A stretch of DNA of 64,000 nt from Tetraselmis striata (taxonomy: Eukaryota; Chlorophyta; Chlorodendrophyceae; Chlorodendrales; Chlorodendraceae). The position numbers were made by a program, and so were the translations under genes. Each line of letters opens with the position of its first letter. Within the stretch, counting starts at the first letter, position 1. The notes beneath the pieces were generated by a model, which saw only the letters and a list, made by a program, of their open reading frames with translations, ran no database searches and had not been told where the DNA came from. Of the stretch, positions 48,786 through 60,699 are shown one piece after another. The DNA lies in assembly GCA_006384855.1 (NCBI GenBank), contig VCJN01003010.1:62001-126000 (forward strand), read 5' to 3'.

Positions 48786-50088
48786 GAGCGCATCGATGTA
48801 GCGCACGCTGGCGTGTGTCGCCATAGCTCGGAGGCGCGCCACTTTCCATGGGGCGTCTCCTCCTGACCTGTCCATCCTCGGTGGTCGCTGGCAATAATGG
48901 GGTTCTTGCCATTGCTGCCGTACGGACGTGGTGACGGTAAGCGGGTGCAGAGAATCTGTAGCAGGTCAGAGTAGGGCGTGAACCGAGTAGGGCGTGAACT
49001 CAATGTTGCACACTGGTGCGGTGTGGCTAGGCTATGGCAAGAGCAGGCGCAGTCGTGGTTTCTGACGCCTGGGCTCTGACTGGTTACGCGACCCCCAAGT
49101 CAGATAAACCTGTAAATAACAGTTTGCAACCATGCCCAAGGCTAATCATTCTGCTTTTTTCAACGTTGCAGAGCATTGCCGGTTAATGATCACGGTTATT
49201 ATCTCATTAACCATGACTGATGTACCACATTGCGGTGCTATCTATCAGATACTATGTTGTGGCTGCAGTACGGTGTTGCCACGTTCAGTCCGTCGGTCAG
49301 AGGGACACAAACCGCCCTTTCACGACAGAAATAGGGAAATGTGTACCTGCGCACAGCGCACTAAAATCCTTGCATTGCATAACAAATGATCAACGCGTCC
49401 AATCAAAAGTCTGTTTGGTGGGTATATTTAGGCTCCGCGAGGCATGCGACAAACCACAGAAAGGGTCACAAAATTATAACGGACGGCAATGCTATGCCCG
49501 GGAAACATAGATGTGCAGCATATAGACATGACTTGGCCTTGCCAAGTGGGGCGGGATGAGGAAATGTCCAAGTTGCCTTGTAATGGCAGATTCCCAATTT
49601 TTTCGAAAGGTCTTACTTGCTTCACCGGATGGAGGGTTTTACGGAAATAAGGCCGCGCTCAAAAAATTCCTCCGATAATGCGGTCACTTATTATGCAAAT
49701 TCCGGCATTTTCATCAGTGTTAAGGCGGGGAGATACACGCTGCATCTGTATTATCAGCATGCAGAGGATCCTGAACATCTGTGGAAATTTTCTTTGAATG
49801 TGGTTACACGCTCCAATTGGGAGCAAAGCCAGCCAAACTTACTCTTGATGGCACAGGACGGAAGCAAATTGCCATCCCTGGGACTACTGTCTGCCTGTCG
49901 GGTGGAGGATAACACGGGCCATGCACATACGAATTTCCACATCATTTAGCCAGGCTAACTTATTGAAGAGCTCTTCTGCCTATACTAGCGCCAGGCGCAC
50001 ATTCTGAAACCAATCCAGACTTGTGCCCCCGAGCGCAAGGCATGCATGCAGCTCAGTTGCCCATTGATGGCGCATGCCGCTGGAGGGC
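48786..50088. other. Convergent intergenic region, SMC6 and B3 gene 3' ends
   Basis: A TGTAA, the usual chlorophyte polyadenylation signal, lies near 49110, 0.3 kb after the SMC6 stop. A 110-residue plus-strand frame at 49617-49949 and the frames on its other strand have no recognisable motif, and I leave it unannotated. The rest is featureless. Confidence 0.5.
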
Positions 50089-51446
50089 CTAGTTCTCGGC
50101 AGCGGCAACACCCTCTTCCGGGCCACAGACAACCAGCGCTCCATCGGAGGGGTCCAGGGCGAAGGTCATGGTGTCACCTGTTGCCATCTTGTACTTGGAC
50201 ATCAGCTTGGACATCCCCTTCAACACAAATTGACGGTATACTTCATTCTTGATCTTCAAGGACCGGCACCTGTTCCAGTAAGAACAAACGGGAAATCGGC
50301 GATTACACTCTGGAGAAAGAGTGGGGGGGGGGGGGGGGGGGTGAAGGGGGAATGGTCGCATGAAGGTTGTCAGGGGCAGGGCAGAGCATTTGGGTCACGT
50401 ACTGGAGCTGGAGTTTGTAGACATTGTCGAAGACATCCACGATTGTCATGCTGCAACTCTCACCCGCCATCAGGTTCGGCAGGTGCTCGACCGCGTCCTT
50501 CTTGGGGAGGTACACCTTGTGCTGCCTCACCTCGGCTCTGGACAGCTTCTTCTGAAACAGCGGAGTAAGATTGTTGCGCACGCGCTCAGAGCTGGACGCC
50601 GCCACCGGATTCTTCTGCCCCTTGTGCAGGACAAGGGCGAGGCGGCCCGTGGCATCCATGCAAAACGCCACCTCATCGCCCTGCTGCGGGCCGGAGCCAC
50701 GAAGAATACTGCCGGCATGCTTGATCGCATAGTCTCCGCGCTGGTCGCGGCGGAAGGTCACCATGCGCATGCACCCATCAAACCCAACGGTCTCGAGCTG
50801 GCACTCCTGCCCAGACTCCACAATGGGGAAATTCTTCTCCGCCACGCGCTGCAAAGCACAGCGAAAGGGACACGAGTGTCAAGGTGATCCGCGACTGGAA
50901 CGGACACTAAAAAGTAACACAAAAACTGCAGTTGGGAAACAAAGCGATGGAGGGGTACATACTGCCGAGGCGTTGGGGCAATTGAGGGGCGCGAGGGGCA
51001 AACTCAGGTGTTGGAGGCGTTCACGGGGAGCAATGAATCGACCAAAGCACTCACCCTTGGGATGTAAATCTTGGTCCACGGGTCCACCCCGTTGAACGTC
51101 TTCCTGAACAGTGGCACCAGCTGCGACGAGGATGCGCCTCCCTGCAAAACAGCGGGTCAAAATGTTCGGTCGATACGCGGCGACCATTTTTGTTCCAGAG
51201 ATAATAAGCGGCCGGCATGTGCAGGTCGTGAGGGACGATGCCCACCTGACGGGCCTGCTGTCCGACCAAGGATGTGGAGACATCGCTATGGGTGGACACA
51301 CGGTTGGCCTTGGGTGCGGGGCTTGTCTCATGCTCCCTCCCCCTGCGCTTGGTGCCGACAGCGTACTCTTGCACAGAGGACCCATCTGCCACCGAGTCGA
51401 GCGAGGGAGGCCGAGGACGAGCCAGTTGAGCGGGAAAGGCGCCCAT
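50089..51446 (-). CDS. Tandem B3-domain DNA-binding protein
   Basis: B3 domains are plant-lineage DNA-binding folds of transcription factors. Exons in transcript order: about 51446-51246, 51141-51055, 50848-50403, 50269-50089; all joins keep phase and give about 304 residues. The first exon has a basic patch GTKRRGREHE that may be nuclear targeting. The first B3 domain starts at LVPLFRKTFNGVDPWTKIYI and ends at GDEVAFCMDATGRLALVLHKG. The second starts at LTPLFQKKLSRAEVRQHKVY and continues through YKLQLQCRSLKIKNEVYRQF to GDTMTFALD. Both show the B3 pattern of an opening LF-K-L, a central lipk-a and a closing GD-v-F. The N-terminus is uncertain: the frame stays open upstream of 51446 without an ATG, so an earlier exon is possible. 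Regulation and target are unknown. Confidence 0.85.
50323..50341 (-). repeat. Run of 19 C (coding strand) in a B3-gene intron
   Basis: It reads as G on the plus strand and C in the transcript sense, inside the last intron, 53 bases before the acceptor. Confidence 0.98.
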
Positions 51447-51599
51447 CGCCGGTCTGGCAGCATGCTCCTGCCTGTCCAAGTACGGGAGCCTTGCGGCCTG
51501 TTGTCCCACAGTCGGATGTGGCGGTAGTGTCAGTTCATGCGATGTGCTCTCACTTACCCATAGAAATGGCCTGGCTGAGACTGATATACTAATATATTG

Positions 51600-54500
51600 A
51601 AAATATACCGATTCCTAATAATAAATTTGTAATAATTTGAAATCAATCGTCACTTCGTTATAGCGCGATGATGTATGGGTTTTTACAGCACTACGGAGTA
51701 AGGGGCCGAGCAATCCTTGCCGCCTGCATGACGAACGGGTACCGTCGCCAGCAGGTTGACGAGTCCCCGCTCGTGGCAGCGACTACCTTGGAGTTAGTAC
51801 TGACGCAGTAGCCGCTCGTGGTATTGCAACAGCAGCGCCGATGTGCGGCGTTAGTCCGATGCGCGTGATCCATACAACGTACGGGCGCGCCCAGCACTCC
51901 GAAGACAGATTCGCACACACTACCTCCTACACCAGTCTCCAACCTTGAGCCGAACGACCTCAGCTACATGCCTCACGCCGAGGAGGCAGTTGTCGTGCTT
52001 GCTGTTGCCGAGGACGCAGAAAACTACATCATTAAAACCCGGATGAGTCATAGCTACAGCCCTAACACCCGCAGGGCTGTTTCGTACGGGATATTAATGT
52101 CATTGGATGATACTCGCACGAGAGCGCGCCACGTGGCTTCTGCTAAACCCTGACGGCCCGCGATGACAGTATTCCGTGACTCATCATCGGGGCCTCTGCG
52201 CAACGTAGTCGCTACAATTTTTTATTTGAGGCTCGATAGGGCGGATTTTGGTCGGTCGCAAATATCGCGCGAATTAAAGATCAGCGAGGGCAGTCGCAAA
52301 TCCTCCAGCCGCAAATCGGGGTGCACGCTCACCACCATGGATTTGCGGCTCCGACTCCAACTACGGGCAATAACTAATCCTTACCGGGTACGTGCAAGCG
52401 ATAACAACTTCTGGTAGTACTGCTGATAATCGCGAGCCGCAGCCGTAAATTCCGACCAGGTACCCGTACGAGTACTTGCGGTTATGACGACTAAAACTGA
52501 ACTAGGCCTTAGCATAGCACTACGAGCGAAACACGGCCGTAGTATTACGAGCAGTGCAATAAGGGTGCCGTGACGACGAGTACTAATCCTTACCACAACA
52601 AACGTAGAGCAAGCAACGTAAAGCAACGTAGGTAACCTCGTTGAGTACAAGTAGAAGGCGATGTCAGGAAATCACCAAAAAAGGACAATCAGAAAGATCC
52701 TCTACAGCGACTGCGAGGTGGAAGCAGTAACATGAGAAGACGCAGAAAGTATTAGTACCCGTACTGCGGAGCGACAAGTAGAACTATGAAGTAGTACTAT
52801 TTAGTGCTTAGCGACGATGCAAGTATAGTGTTTTCCCGCCCCTGGTTGCTAGTTGCCAGTCCTGTCCAGGCCGTGATTATAGCAGTACGCAAATAAAAAT
52901 AAGCAACCCTGGCATTGCCCGTACTCGTATTCGTGTTTGCTGGTACGACAGTAATTAAATACCCGTATCTGCACAGTACCCGCGTAATACGAGCTCAACG
53001 GAATATGAGTACGACTACTACTCACCCGTTGCAGATTACGGACCGCGCATCTCGTACTGGTAATAAATATTAGTTGAGGGTGGCGGGACGATGGTTCTGG
53101 AGTCGGTGCCACCACGTACCTGTATATGCAGCCCCAAAAAACCCGTATCCGGCAGTACGGTTATTTACGGTATCTTCATATTGCAGCGCTGCAAGCTGCT
53201 GCAAGGCACTGTACCCGTACTCTCGCTGCTTGCGACTGGTCGCTACCCAAATAAGATTAAATCCTTACAGGTACCATTGTTAAATCCTACAAAATCCTTC
53301 ATCCTTGTTCTCGAAACTGCGCGACCTTGGGCCGGCGGGGCCACGCAGATAAACACTACAGGCGTAAAAAGAACAGTTGACCCAGGGGTTATTCCGGAGA
53401 AATATCAAACAATCGGCAAATACCTACTGGCACGGTACTGGTACAGTATATTTGTATCATAGCTGACATCGTCGCTAGAGGCGTGCGGACTCGTCCCAAA
53501 AGTACGCATTATGTAAGAACGAGGCATGCACTTCTGCCTCAATATCAGACGATATAATGACAGAATATCTACGGATTTGAAGACGATTCGCCGGCATTCC
53601 AATTTCTGCCGCTCTATGCGGGCGGTCCAAGTGCGTCGGCACCCGTACTGATGATTTGCAAAAAACGCCGACATGGTACCGGTACCCGTCGAGACCAATA
53701 AGGATTAGCGACTACAGGGCACTCAAGCAGACCGTAGGTACAGGTATCGCTGTCCCATACAGGCACCGGAAATTGCGCACTACCGCCGATAGGCAACAAT
53801 TGTGTCACAAGAATAAAGGGTAAAAGTAAAGTAAACTTCGCCCCGGAATAAAGGTATTCGTATCTTTACTTAAACGCCCTTCCTGTAACGACCACGTATA
53901 TTATGCAGTACATACCACGCTTGGAGAGTGCGCGGCTTGTCTACGAGTACTAGTGTACCCCGCGGCCCAACAGGACTACCAGTACCATGCACCCCATACG
54001 GCCATCCAACGGGCCGGGGAAGTCACGGCGCCACAGTGTGACCGTGATGCAGCGACCATGCTGGCAGAGCGGCTACGCTGCTCACGCAACATGTTGGTGC
54101 AAGCGACTGGTGTGGCATCAGATAACTGGACTGGAGGTTAAGAGTCAATTGAACGAAGGTCGCTCGCGCGGGGGTACATCGCACCTGATTACCCTCCGCG
54201 AGGCACAGGAGCAGCTCCCGCTGCCGCTGCTGTTGAAGAGCTCGGAACATCAGCTCACGCTCTAGCTCGTAAGACACCTGAGAGTCTGGGAAGTATGAAG
54301 ACTGCGGAATATTCTCTGAGGAGGACGGAGCGGCGGCGCCCCAGGTCGGCCAGAGTGGAAGAGCGAAACTGGCCGAAGGTTGACGGGGCGGGGAGGTGTT
54401 GCTGTCGGGGCTACGCGTACCGGCTACGGTCAGGTAATGACGAGTGCCGCTGGACATCGCGCCTGAGCGGGAGACGAGCGGATCAGAAACGAAGCCTCGG

Positions 54501-55400
54501 AAGGAGGTGAAAGCTGAAGACCCGGACAGTTCGGAACAAGGCATTACAGGTGTGCCGTGGCCAAGCTGTCGACAGGAGGTGAGCTTTCCCGGTGATGGTG
54601 CGTTTGTAGTAAGGCTTGCGAGGTCGCGGGTTCTGGACATCTACTGGCATCTACTGGTCGTCCATTCTTCGCCATAGTGGTAAAATTGAAAGGATCGCCA
54701 CGAGTCTGATGCGAGCGGAGGATGCGGCGGTCCCGTCGCCTCGTCGTCTGCGTCGATTGCGCTGCGCGCGCGTGCTGCTCAATCACGGGTTTTTAGGGTT
54801 TTAGGGTTAATCACGACTGCTGGTACCTGTAACATACGAGTAGTGCCTTTACGGCTGTAGTATCTCCAGAGATACATGCAGTGACACCCTCTGTAAGGAT
54901 TACACAAATGAACAAATCCTGGGGGCCTCCCCACTACTGCTGTTCATTACAGGAGGGGTATAGGTATCATAAAGGGTGTGAAGTAACGTACTAACACGCC
55001 CGTTTGTGTCCCCCTCCCCCTCGTTTACTATCGGGTTTTTTCTTACATCAGTGCGAAAACATAGTAAAAGAGACCTAAAAGCAAAATAACTAAAAGCAAT
55101 TGTGAAACCAGGATAAAAACATAAATACAAACGAAAATAAAAGCAAAACTAAGAGCAGTTGTGAAGGTTGCCATCGAGAGAGATACAAGCCTGAAACCAA
55201 GGATCAAGCTTGGCCAAAGAGCCAAGAACCATGCATGGAAGAGTTGGGGGAACAACGAAGTCACCAAGTTGCCAAGGAACCAAATAAAGGGTCCAGGGAA
55301 ACACTGAAAGCCAAGCAACGATCAGAAAAAACCGAAAGGGAAACTGAAAACCAATGGGAAGCACCGCGCCTAGCAGGAATGGGCCATCAGCTGCGGCGAG
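51600..55400. other. Intergenic region rich in short dispersed repeats
   Basis: No supported gene. The sequence is unusually rich in GTAC, GTACC and CGAGTAC. It carries TAAGGATTA or its complement at 52375, 52584, 53258, 53699 and 54894, often next to GTACC. A double TTTTAGGG lies at 54789-54808. 55040-55200 is A-rich. It looks like a bed of small decayed elements. Confidence 0.45.
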
Positions 55401-55405
55401 TGCGC

Positions 55406-56342
55406 TTATTGCAACCAATGACCCGGGGCATAGCGCAACACATGTTGATGAGCGACGCGACGTAGGCGCATGAGCACCATCACGTGCCGCGCAAGCCACC
55501 GCGACCCTGCCAAGAACGTTGCCTGCATGTGCCATGTTGATGAGCAAGGAGAAACGGCGGCGCCACGCAGACAAGAGGTGGCTGATTTCTGGCCAGTGTG
55601 CGTGTGGCTAGCTTTCGCGAGCTCCACCACGAAAGCCTCGGCAGCGTGCGGGGCCAGCGAGGCAAACTCGGAGACGGCGAAAGGCACAAAGCGAAGCATG
55701 CCGGCGGCGTAACGGACACCCTCGTCATACTTCTGGATTTTGTGGCGCTTTGCGGCCGGCAATGCAGTCGTTGGACCCGAGCTTGACACGCCGAGCGAGG
55801 GTAGGGGCAATGGTGGTATCGATAGCCATCGTGTTCCCACGGATACCACTATACCCGTAAAGCCCAACATCGGCCGGCCGGCCTTCTTTGCTCTTCGGAA
55901 GAGTAAAAGCATGCACCGACGGGTCCGTGAGGATCTGGACACCCGCGCCTAGGGCGAACCTATACGTATAGAGCCTGAAATAAGCGATGATGTGCGATGA
56001 AATCCTGCTCGTCGTGACAAACGTCGGAAAGGCCATGTGCCGCCCGATTGTGTGCGGCGTGATTGGAGTCGTCCCCGAAGCAACGTGCCATGTGATCGGC
56101 GTACGCGACCGCCCAAGCCGATGAAGGAGCGAACTCCACGCCAGTAGCCTCAAAACGGGCCAGGCAACATGCCTTGTACCGACAAGGAGCAAAAGCACAA
56201 GGGTTAGGCGGGCAGGGATCGCCGCGAGGGAGAGGACAGGAGCCGCCGGAAGGCCGAATGGGCGGCAACCGGCAACGCGGAACAAGGAGGAATCGCAATA
56301 CTGTGGGGGAGCGCTCACAGACTTCACCAAGGCGACCCTCAA
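55406..56342 (-). pseudogene. 3' end of a non-LTR retrotransposon ORF
   Basis: Minus-strand frames read in order. YADHMARCFGDDSNHAAHNR and VCHDE at about 56110-56000 fit the DHAxxC...HN motif found after reverse transcriptase in many non-LTR elements. GRPADVGLYGYSG near 55880 and MAIDTTIAPTL near 55840 resemble a PD-(D/E)xK-like nuclease core (RPADV ... DVTV). YDEGVRYAAGMLRFVPFAVS and EFASLAPHAAEAF at about 55720-55640 are the usual following segment, and WRRRFSLLINMAHAGN lies near 55560-55530 in another frame. At least two frameshifts are present. The reverse transcriptase itself is absent upstream, so this is a truncated copy or an element cut by later insertion. Family assignment rests on motif order only. 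Confidence 0.45.
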
Positions 56343-57139
56343 TACTTGGAGAATCAGTCCCTAGGAACGCCGTCGCAACGCGTAAGAGGCGCCCCGGAAG
56401 CGGTTACTTTCCACGACTAGGGCCGCTTGCATGCATACGCGCAGCAAGTTTTGTGAAGCGGACCGTGTGGATGCGATAGCTCAGGGTCTAATGGACTTTC
56501 CGCATGGAATGCAAGGAAAAGTCCGAGAAATGCGGGATAGCTTGGAGGTTGTCGGCCGCCGAGCGCATCGCAGACGCCGCCTCAGCCCCAACGACCGAGC
56601 AGCCGGCACGGGCAACGGGAGAACGCTTGGATGGGAGCAACTTTAGGACAGCGACCACGGCCCCGCTAGATCCTCGAGCACCCCGTCCCCACACTCGTCA
56701 ACGATACGGGTATGGGGCAGCGCGAAGCTCGACACCCCGCATCGGCGCCGACACGTACGTTGGCGTCGGCATGGGGCGCCAAGGCTGGTGGAATGGCCAA
56801 AGCCCGGTGAATCGAAGACGCCCCAATAAGGCCCCTTTCAATTCCCGGGTGGATGAGTGTGCCGGCCACACCTGCATCTCCTGCACCTGCTGCTGCCCGG
56901 CGACCAGCTCTTGCCTGAGCCCATCCATCTCGCTGCTGCGTCCTTCCTCCTCCGCTGTTGTTGGCCATGCACGGCATGTAGCTCACCGCGCAGCCCCACC
57001 GCCTCCGCGCTCCGGGCCTCCGCCTCCGCTTGCCACCAAGGCAGGGGCAGAGCCTGCCCATAACGGAGCCCTTGCATTACATGCTGATGGAGTCAGGATT
57101 CTGGCCGCGTGGGCGAAGTACGACGGCATTTTAGCAGCC

Positions 57140-57598
57140 AACATGTAGTCATGGAGTGTATACCCTCGCGGCCTCGCCAAGGCCGACAGCGTGGCAGCAG
57201 CCGACAAGCTACTGGCAGCTACGGAGGTATTCTTCGCAGCCTTCATGCACATCGCGGCAGCAAAGGACATCACTCCGTGCAGGCATGAAGTTGCATGGCA
57301 TTTAACCGATGGATGGAACTGCATGCCAACCTTGACGCGCTGAGCGCTCAGTGCATGGAGCACTGCAAACATGGAGATCAAGGAGGGCTTCCGCAAGGGC
57401 AGCAACCACCAGCCCCAGCGTCTGCTCAAGTCCGGCAAGATGACGCTCTCCACGACTGCCCAAGTCACGACGCACAACACCTTGATGGCGCACCACTGTG
57501 ACATGCATGGACCAGCCCACCTGTCCAACGCGAAGGCATGTGCCGTGAAGGCAGAGATGGCAAAGAAAGCGGCGACAAAGCGACGCAAGAAGATATGA
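57140..57598 (+). pseudogene. C-terminal fragment of a KDZ-type transposase (tentative)
   Basis: Two plus-strand frames read in order: LAAADKL..FFAAFMHIAAA, then WMELHANLDALSAQCMEHCK and, after a shift near 57370, GFRKGSNHQPQRLLKSG, ending in a basic AAKMAKKAATKRRKKI-like tail with a stop at 57596-57598. The order helix - LSAQxMEHC - K - xNHQPxQR resembles the tail of Kyakuja/Dileera/Zisupton transposases, where an (E/Q)GxEHxN element precedes a basic NHxPxQ motif. The upstream catalytic part was not found. Confidence 0.35.
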
Positions 57599-57838
57599 AT
57601 GCATTAATTACACATAGTGAGCGTGTCCCTTCCCCTTCTCGCCCTTACTGGATTTGCCATAGACAACCATGTAACATGAGCGGCGGGTGCTCGGCTCACC
57701 CCCGCCCTCAGCCCCCTCCCCCCCTCCCCCCCTCCCTCACCGATGCTGAACGCCTCGCCTACCGCCTCCATCTGTCGAGACTGTCTTACGCCACTGCTCC
57801 GCTGTTTTGTCAGTTGCGCGGGTGCCACCGATGATGCT

Positions 57839-60407
57839 TTAGTGGTGGGCGGTCAGCTGCAGGGTGAGAGTGTAGACGGGGCGTCGTTCGGCCCGTAGGG
57901 CGAGAGATACTAGAGGGGTCTTTCGAGCCTTCTTACGCAGGCCCGTCGTTATTGTGCGTCGGAGCTGGTTGTGGCCAGTGTTGCCGCCGAGTTCTCCAGC
58001 CTCCCGGACCGTCTGGCTCAAGGGGTGCTTGAGTAGTTCCGAGGGGTCGAACTCGGACTCCGTGAGGTAGATGACGATGTAGGCGGAGATGTGAGGGCCA
58101 CTGCCATGCGTAGGGTGTCCGCGAACTCCTCGTCCTCTTTGCCGAGGGAGATGGCACGGGTATTGTCATCTCCCACGCACAGCAATTTCGGATCGGTGTG
58201 GTATTGCTGCATCTCGACGCCGGCAGCCATCATGGTGTCCGTCAGCGGCCACTCGGCGTGCTGCAGCTCCGGATGCGTGTTGATACGCTGGCTGATGGTG
58301 GCTGCGATGGCCTCTGCTAGCTGCGCGACCGTCGGCAGCTCCGGGTGGGCTAGGGTGCCGGTGCAGATTGCTATGGCCGTCATCGCGCATCGAAAGAACT
58401 GCTTGGACCGTGATGGGGGCAGCACTCCCTGGTGTGGGGTGGGGGGAGGGTCCTCGCGTTCTTCACTGCGTTCGACGGTGACCAAGATCACCGCTTGGCC
58501 CTGCGTCCGGTCGCCAAACGGCAGCGCCGGTACGGCGGCGTCGCGGCACACATCATGTATTAGGCGCGCCGCTTCGGGATCAAGGAGTTCGAGTCGCACC
58601 GAATCGCCCGAGCGGCGGGCCTTCCACACCTCGCGGAGTCGCGGACCTCCAGGAGGGCCAATAGGGGGCGGGTCGGGGGGCAGGTTATGGCGTCGTCTGC
58701 GTATGGGTCGGCCTCGTACTCGGCCCGGGCTCTCACGCCGGCGCGTGCTAGGTTGTGTGTTGGCGTTGCCGCCGATTGGTCTACCGCGGCTTCGCCATGT
58801 TGAGGTTGGTCGTACGCCGGGAGGAGGCCCTCCGCCAGGTGCTGCCACATGTCGGCCTCTGTAAGGCCCCTGAACGAGGGGGAGCGGAGCCACCCCTGGT
58901 GTACCGGTCGCTCGATCTCGTCGAGGTGCGGCGCTCCGACCAGGCGGGTGGAGCAGCGACGGCCCTGTCGATCGAGGATCGATGTGCCCTCTCCTGTCAA
59001 TTGGGTATGCAAAACGCTAGCGGCCGTTTCTCGGCCGGCCACTCGCAGGATGACGGACTCAGTGGTAGTGGGGGGGCTGATGCCACTCAATCTCGTGGGT
59101 CAGCGGCGGTGGGTTTGGGGGGGCGTCGAGTCACCACCGGACGTTTGCTGGTAGGATTTGGACTTTTTGGGGCTGAGGGTGCGGATCAGATTCGGCACAA
59201 TGCGGCCGCGCGACTCTTCGTCCATCGCTTGATGATAGGCCACCAGGTCGCCGAACAGTAGGGCCACATGGGCGGCATCGTCCGTGCCGGCGGGGAGGCC
59301 GGGTAGGAGCATGTGGGATGGGCGTTGTAGTACGCGTATATGGCGGCGGGTTGCTGGTGGGAGTTGGGTGCCGGCGAAATTTTGTGCAGTTGCGACCGTG
59401 CGGATCGCTGGCTGTTGTACTCTGCCGCCCCTCTGCGCGGCCAAAAAAAGGCCGGCCCCGGCGTCTTGTTGCTCCTCCGATTCGTCGGTGTCCATGGTGG
59501 CTGTGGTGGTGGCCTCCCAGAGGGCCTGCTCTTCGCGCCACTGCGGGCGCATGCCGGCAATTGGCATGGTGGTGGGTCGTCCGGTCGTCGCTCGGGCGGT
59601 CCACCGTTTCGCAGGAGGAACACACTACCGGTACCAGAAGGCACGCCGGCTCGCCCGGATTTAGTGCATACGCAGTACTTCGCCCGGTGTTAAGGGCCGG
59701 CTGGAAAGTAAGAACCAAAACGCGAATCCTTGATGGGGGTGGTCAATCGGGCGGCAGTCGCGAGGGTGGACCTCGCTCGCGGCCGCCGTCCCAGGACATA
59801 CACGCGCCCCGAGTCAGCCGTGATCGCCCTGTGTCCTCGAATGGGGACAGGAGGTAGGGCTACGAGGTGGTCGGGAGCTAGTGGGCTGGACGGGGGTGTG
59901 CTAGTGGATGCATGATTCGCCACCCGCAGTACCGGGCGGGTACTACGGGCGGCGCGACGCGGATCCCGGGGCGCAGGGGCGCGGCGCGCGCGGACAGATT
60001 ATTCGTACCGTATTCGGAACCCGAAATCTCGTACGGGTTACCGCGGGAAGTGCTGTGCCCTCGCGACAGGTGGTCATGTACGTGACCTTCTTGCTCCCTC
60101 CGCGGGCTGCGACGAGGACCTTGCGTGCCACATGTCCGGTCGTGCCTCGCAGAACGAGACGAGGAGGTCCGCTGGCACGCCGCACGCGAAAGGTCGCCGT
60201 CGCGGGCTTCAAGCCTCCATGCATGTGGTGGCCGTTCAAGCGGTCGTACGTCGTCTCGGTCACCGCCGAGACAAGCGCCTCCTCGCCTACCACTGCCAGC
60301 CCGTCTATTGTGGTGGACTTACCACACTGCCGGCGGAATTCAGAGGCGGCAGGCTGGTTGCCCGAAACGGCCAGAACGCACCGAGCGCAGTTCTCGCGTC
60401 GCGCCAT
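57839..60407 (-). pseudogene. Frameshifted mobile-element ORF of unknown family
   Basis: Minus-strand frames 60407-59943, 59567-59100, 59090-58560, 58893-58018 and 58021-57839 are each GC-rich and follow one another with small frame changes, as in one long decayed protein. Parts include VVGEEALVSAVTETTYDRL, a serine/proline linker, QPAIRTVATAQNFAGTQ, LIHDVCRDAAVPALPFGDRT and QLAEAIAATISQRINTHPEL. No catalytic motif or zinc knuckle is clear. A gag-like or capsid-like role in a retroelement is a guess from composition and context. Confidence 0.3.
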
Positions 60408-60620
60408 ATCGTTGGGGCGCTGCTGTAATCGGCGCGACGGGTTTCAGCCTCCAACACCCTATATCAGCAACGGATAATACGAGAGAACAACGGAGGAACT
60501 CAAAAATCCGCCACGGTAACGACCTCAGCTTCCACTCCCTCTATTAGCGATATCGGGTGCGTGTTGTGTGGGATCGGTGCCGAAATGTCCCCGATTTTGT
60601 TTGGCGTGGGAGCGGGGGGC

Positions 60621-60643
60621 GGGGGGGGGGGGGGGGGGGGGGG
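60621..60643 (+). repeat. Run of 23 G
   Basis: This is the longest homopolymer in the window, intergenic, between two mobile-element remnants. Confidence 0.98.
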
Positions 60644-60699
60644 CTGCAGTGAGTGATTGGGGCAAAAAGGGCGGCATCCGTACCTGATGCGGCCGAGTG

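Noticed and set aside
54789..54808. Telomere
   Set aside because: Only two TTTTAGGG units, internal to the sequence and followed by ordinary DNA on both sides.
56465..56500. tRNA A-box-like ATAGCTCAGGG
   Set aside because: No B box or cloverleaf stems follow at the required distance.
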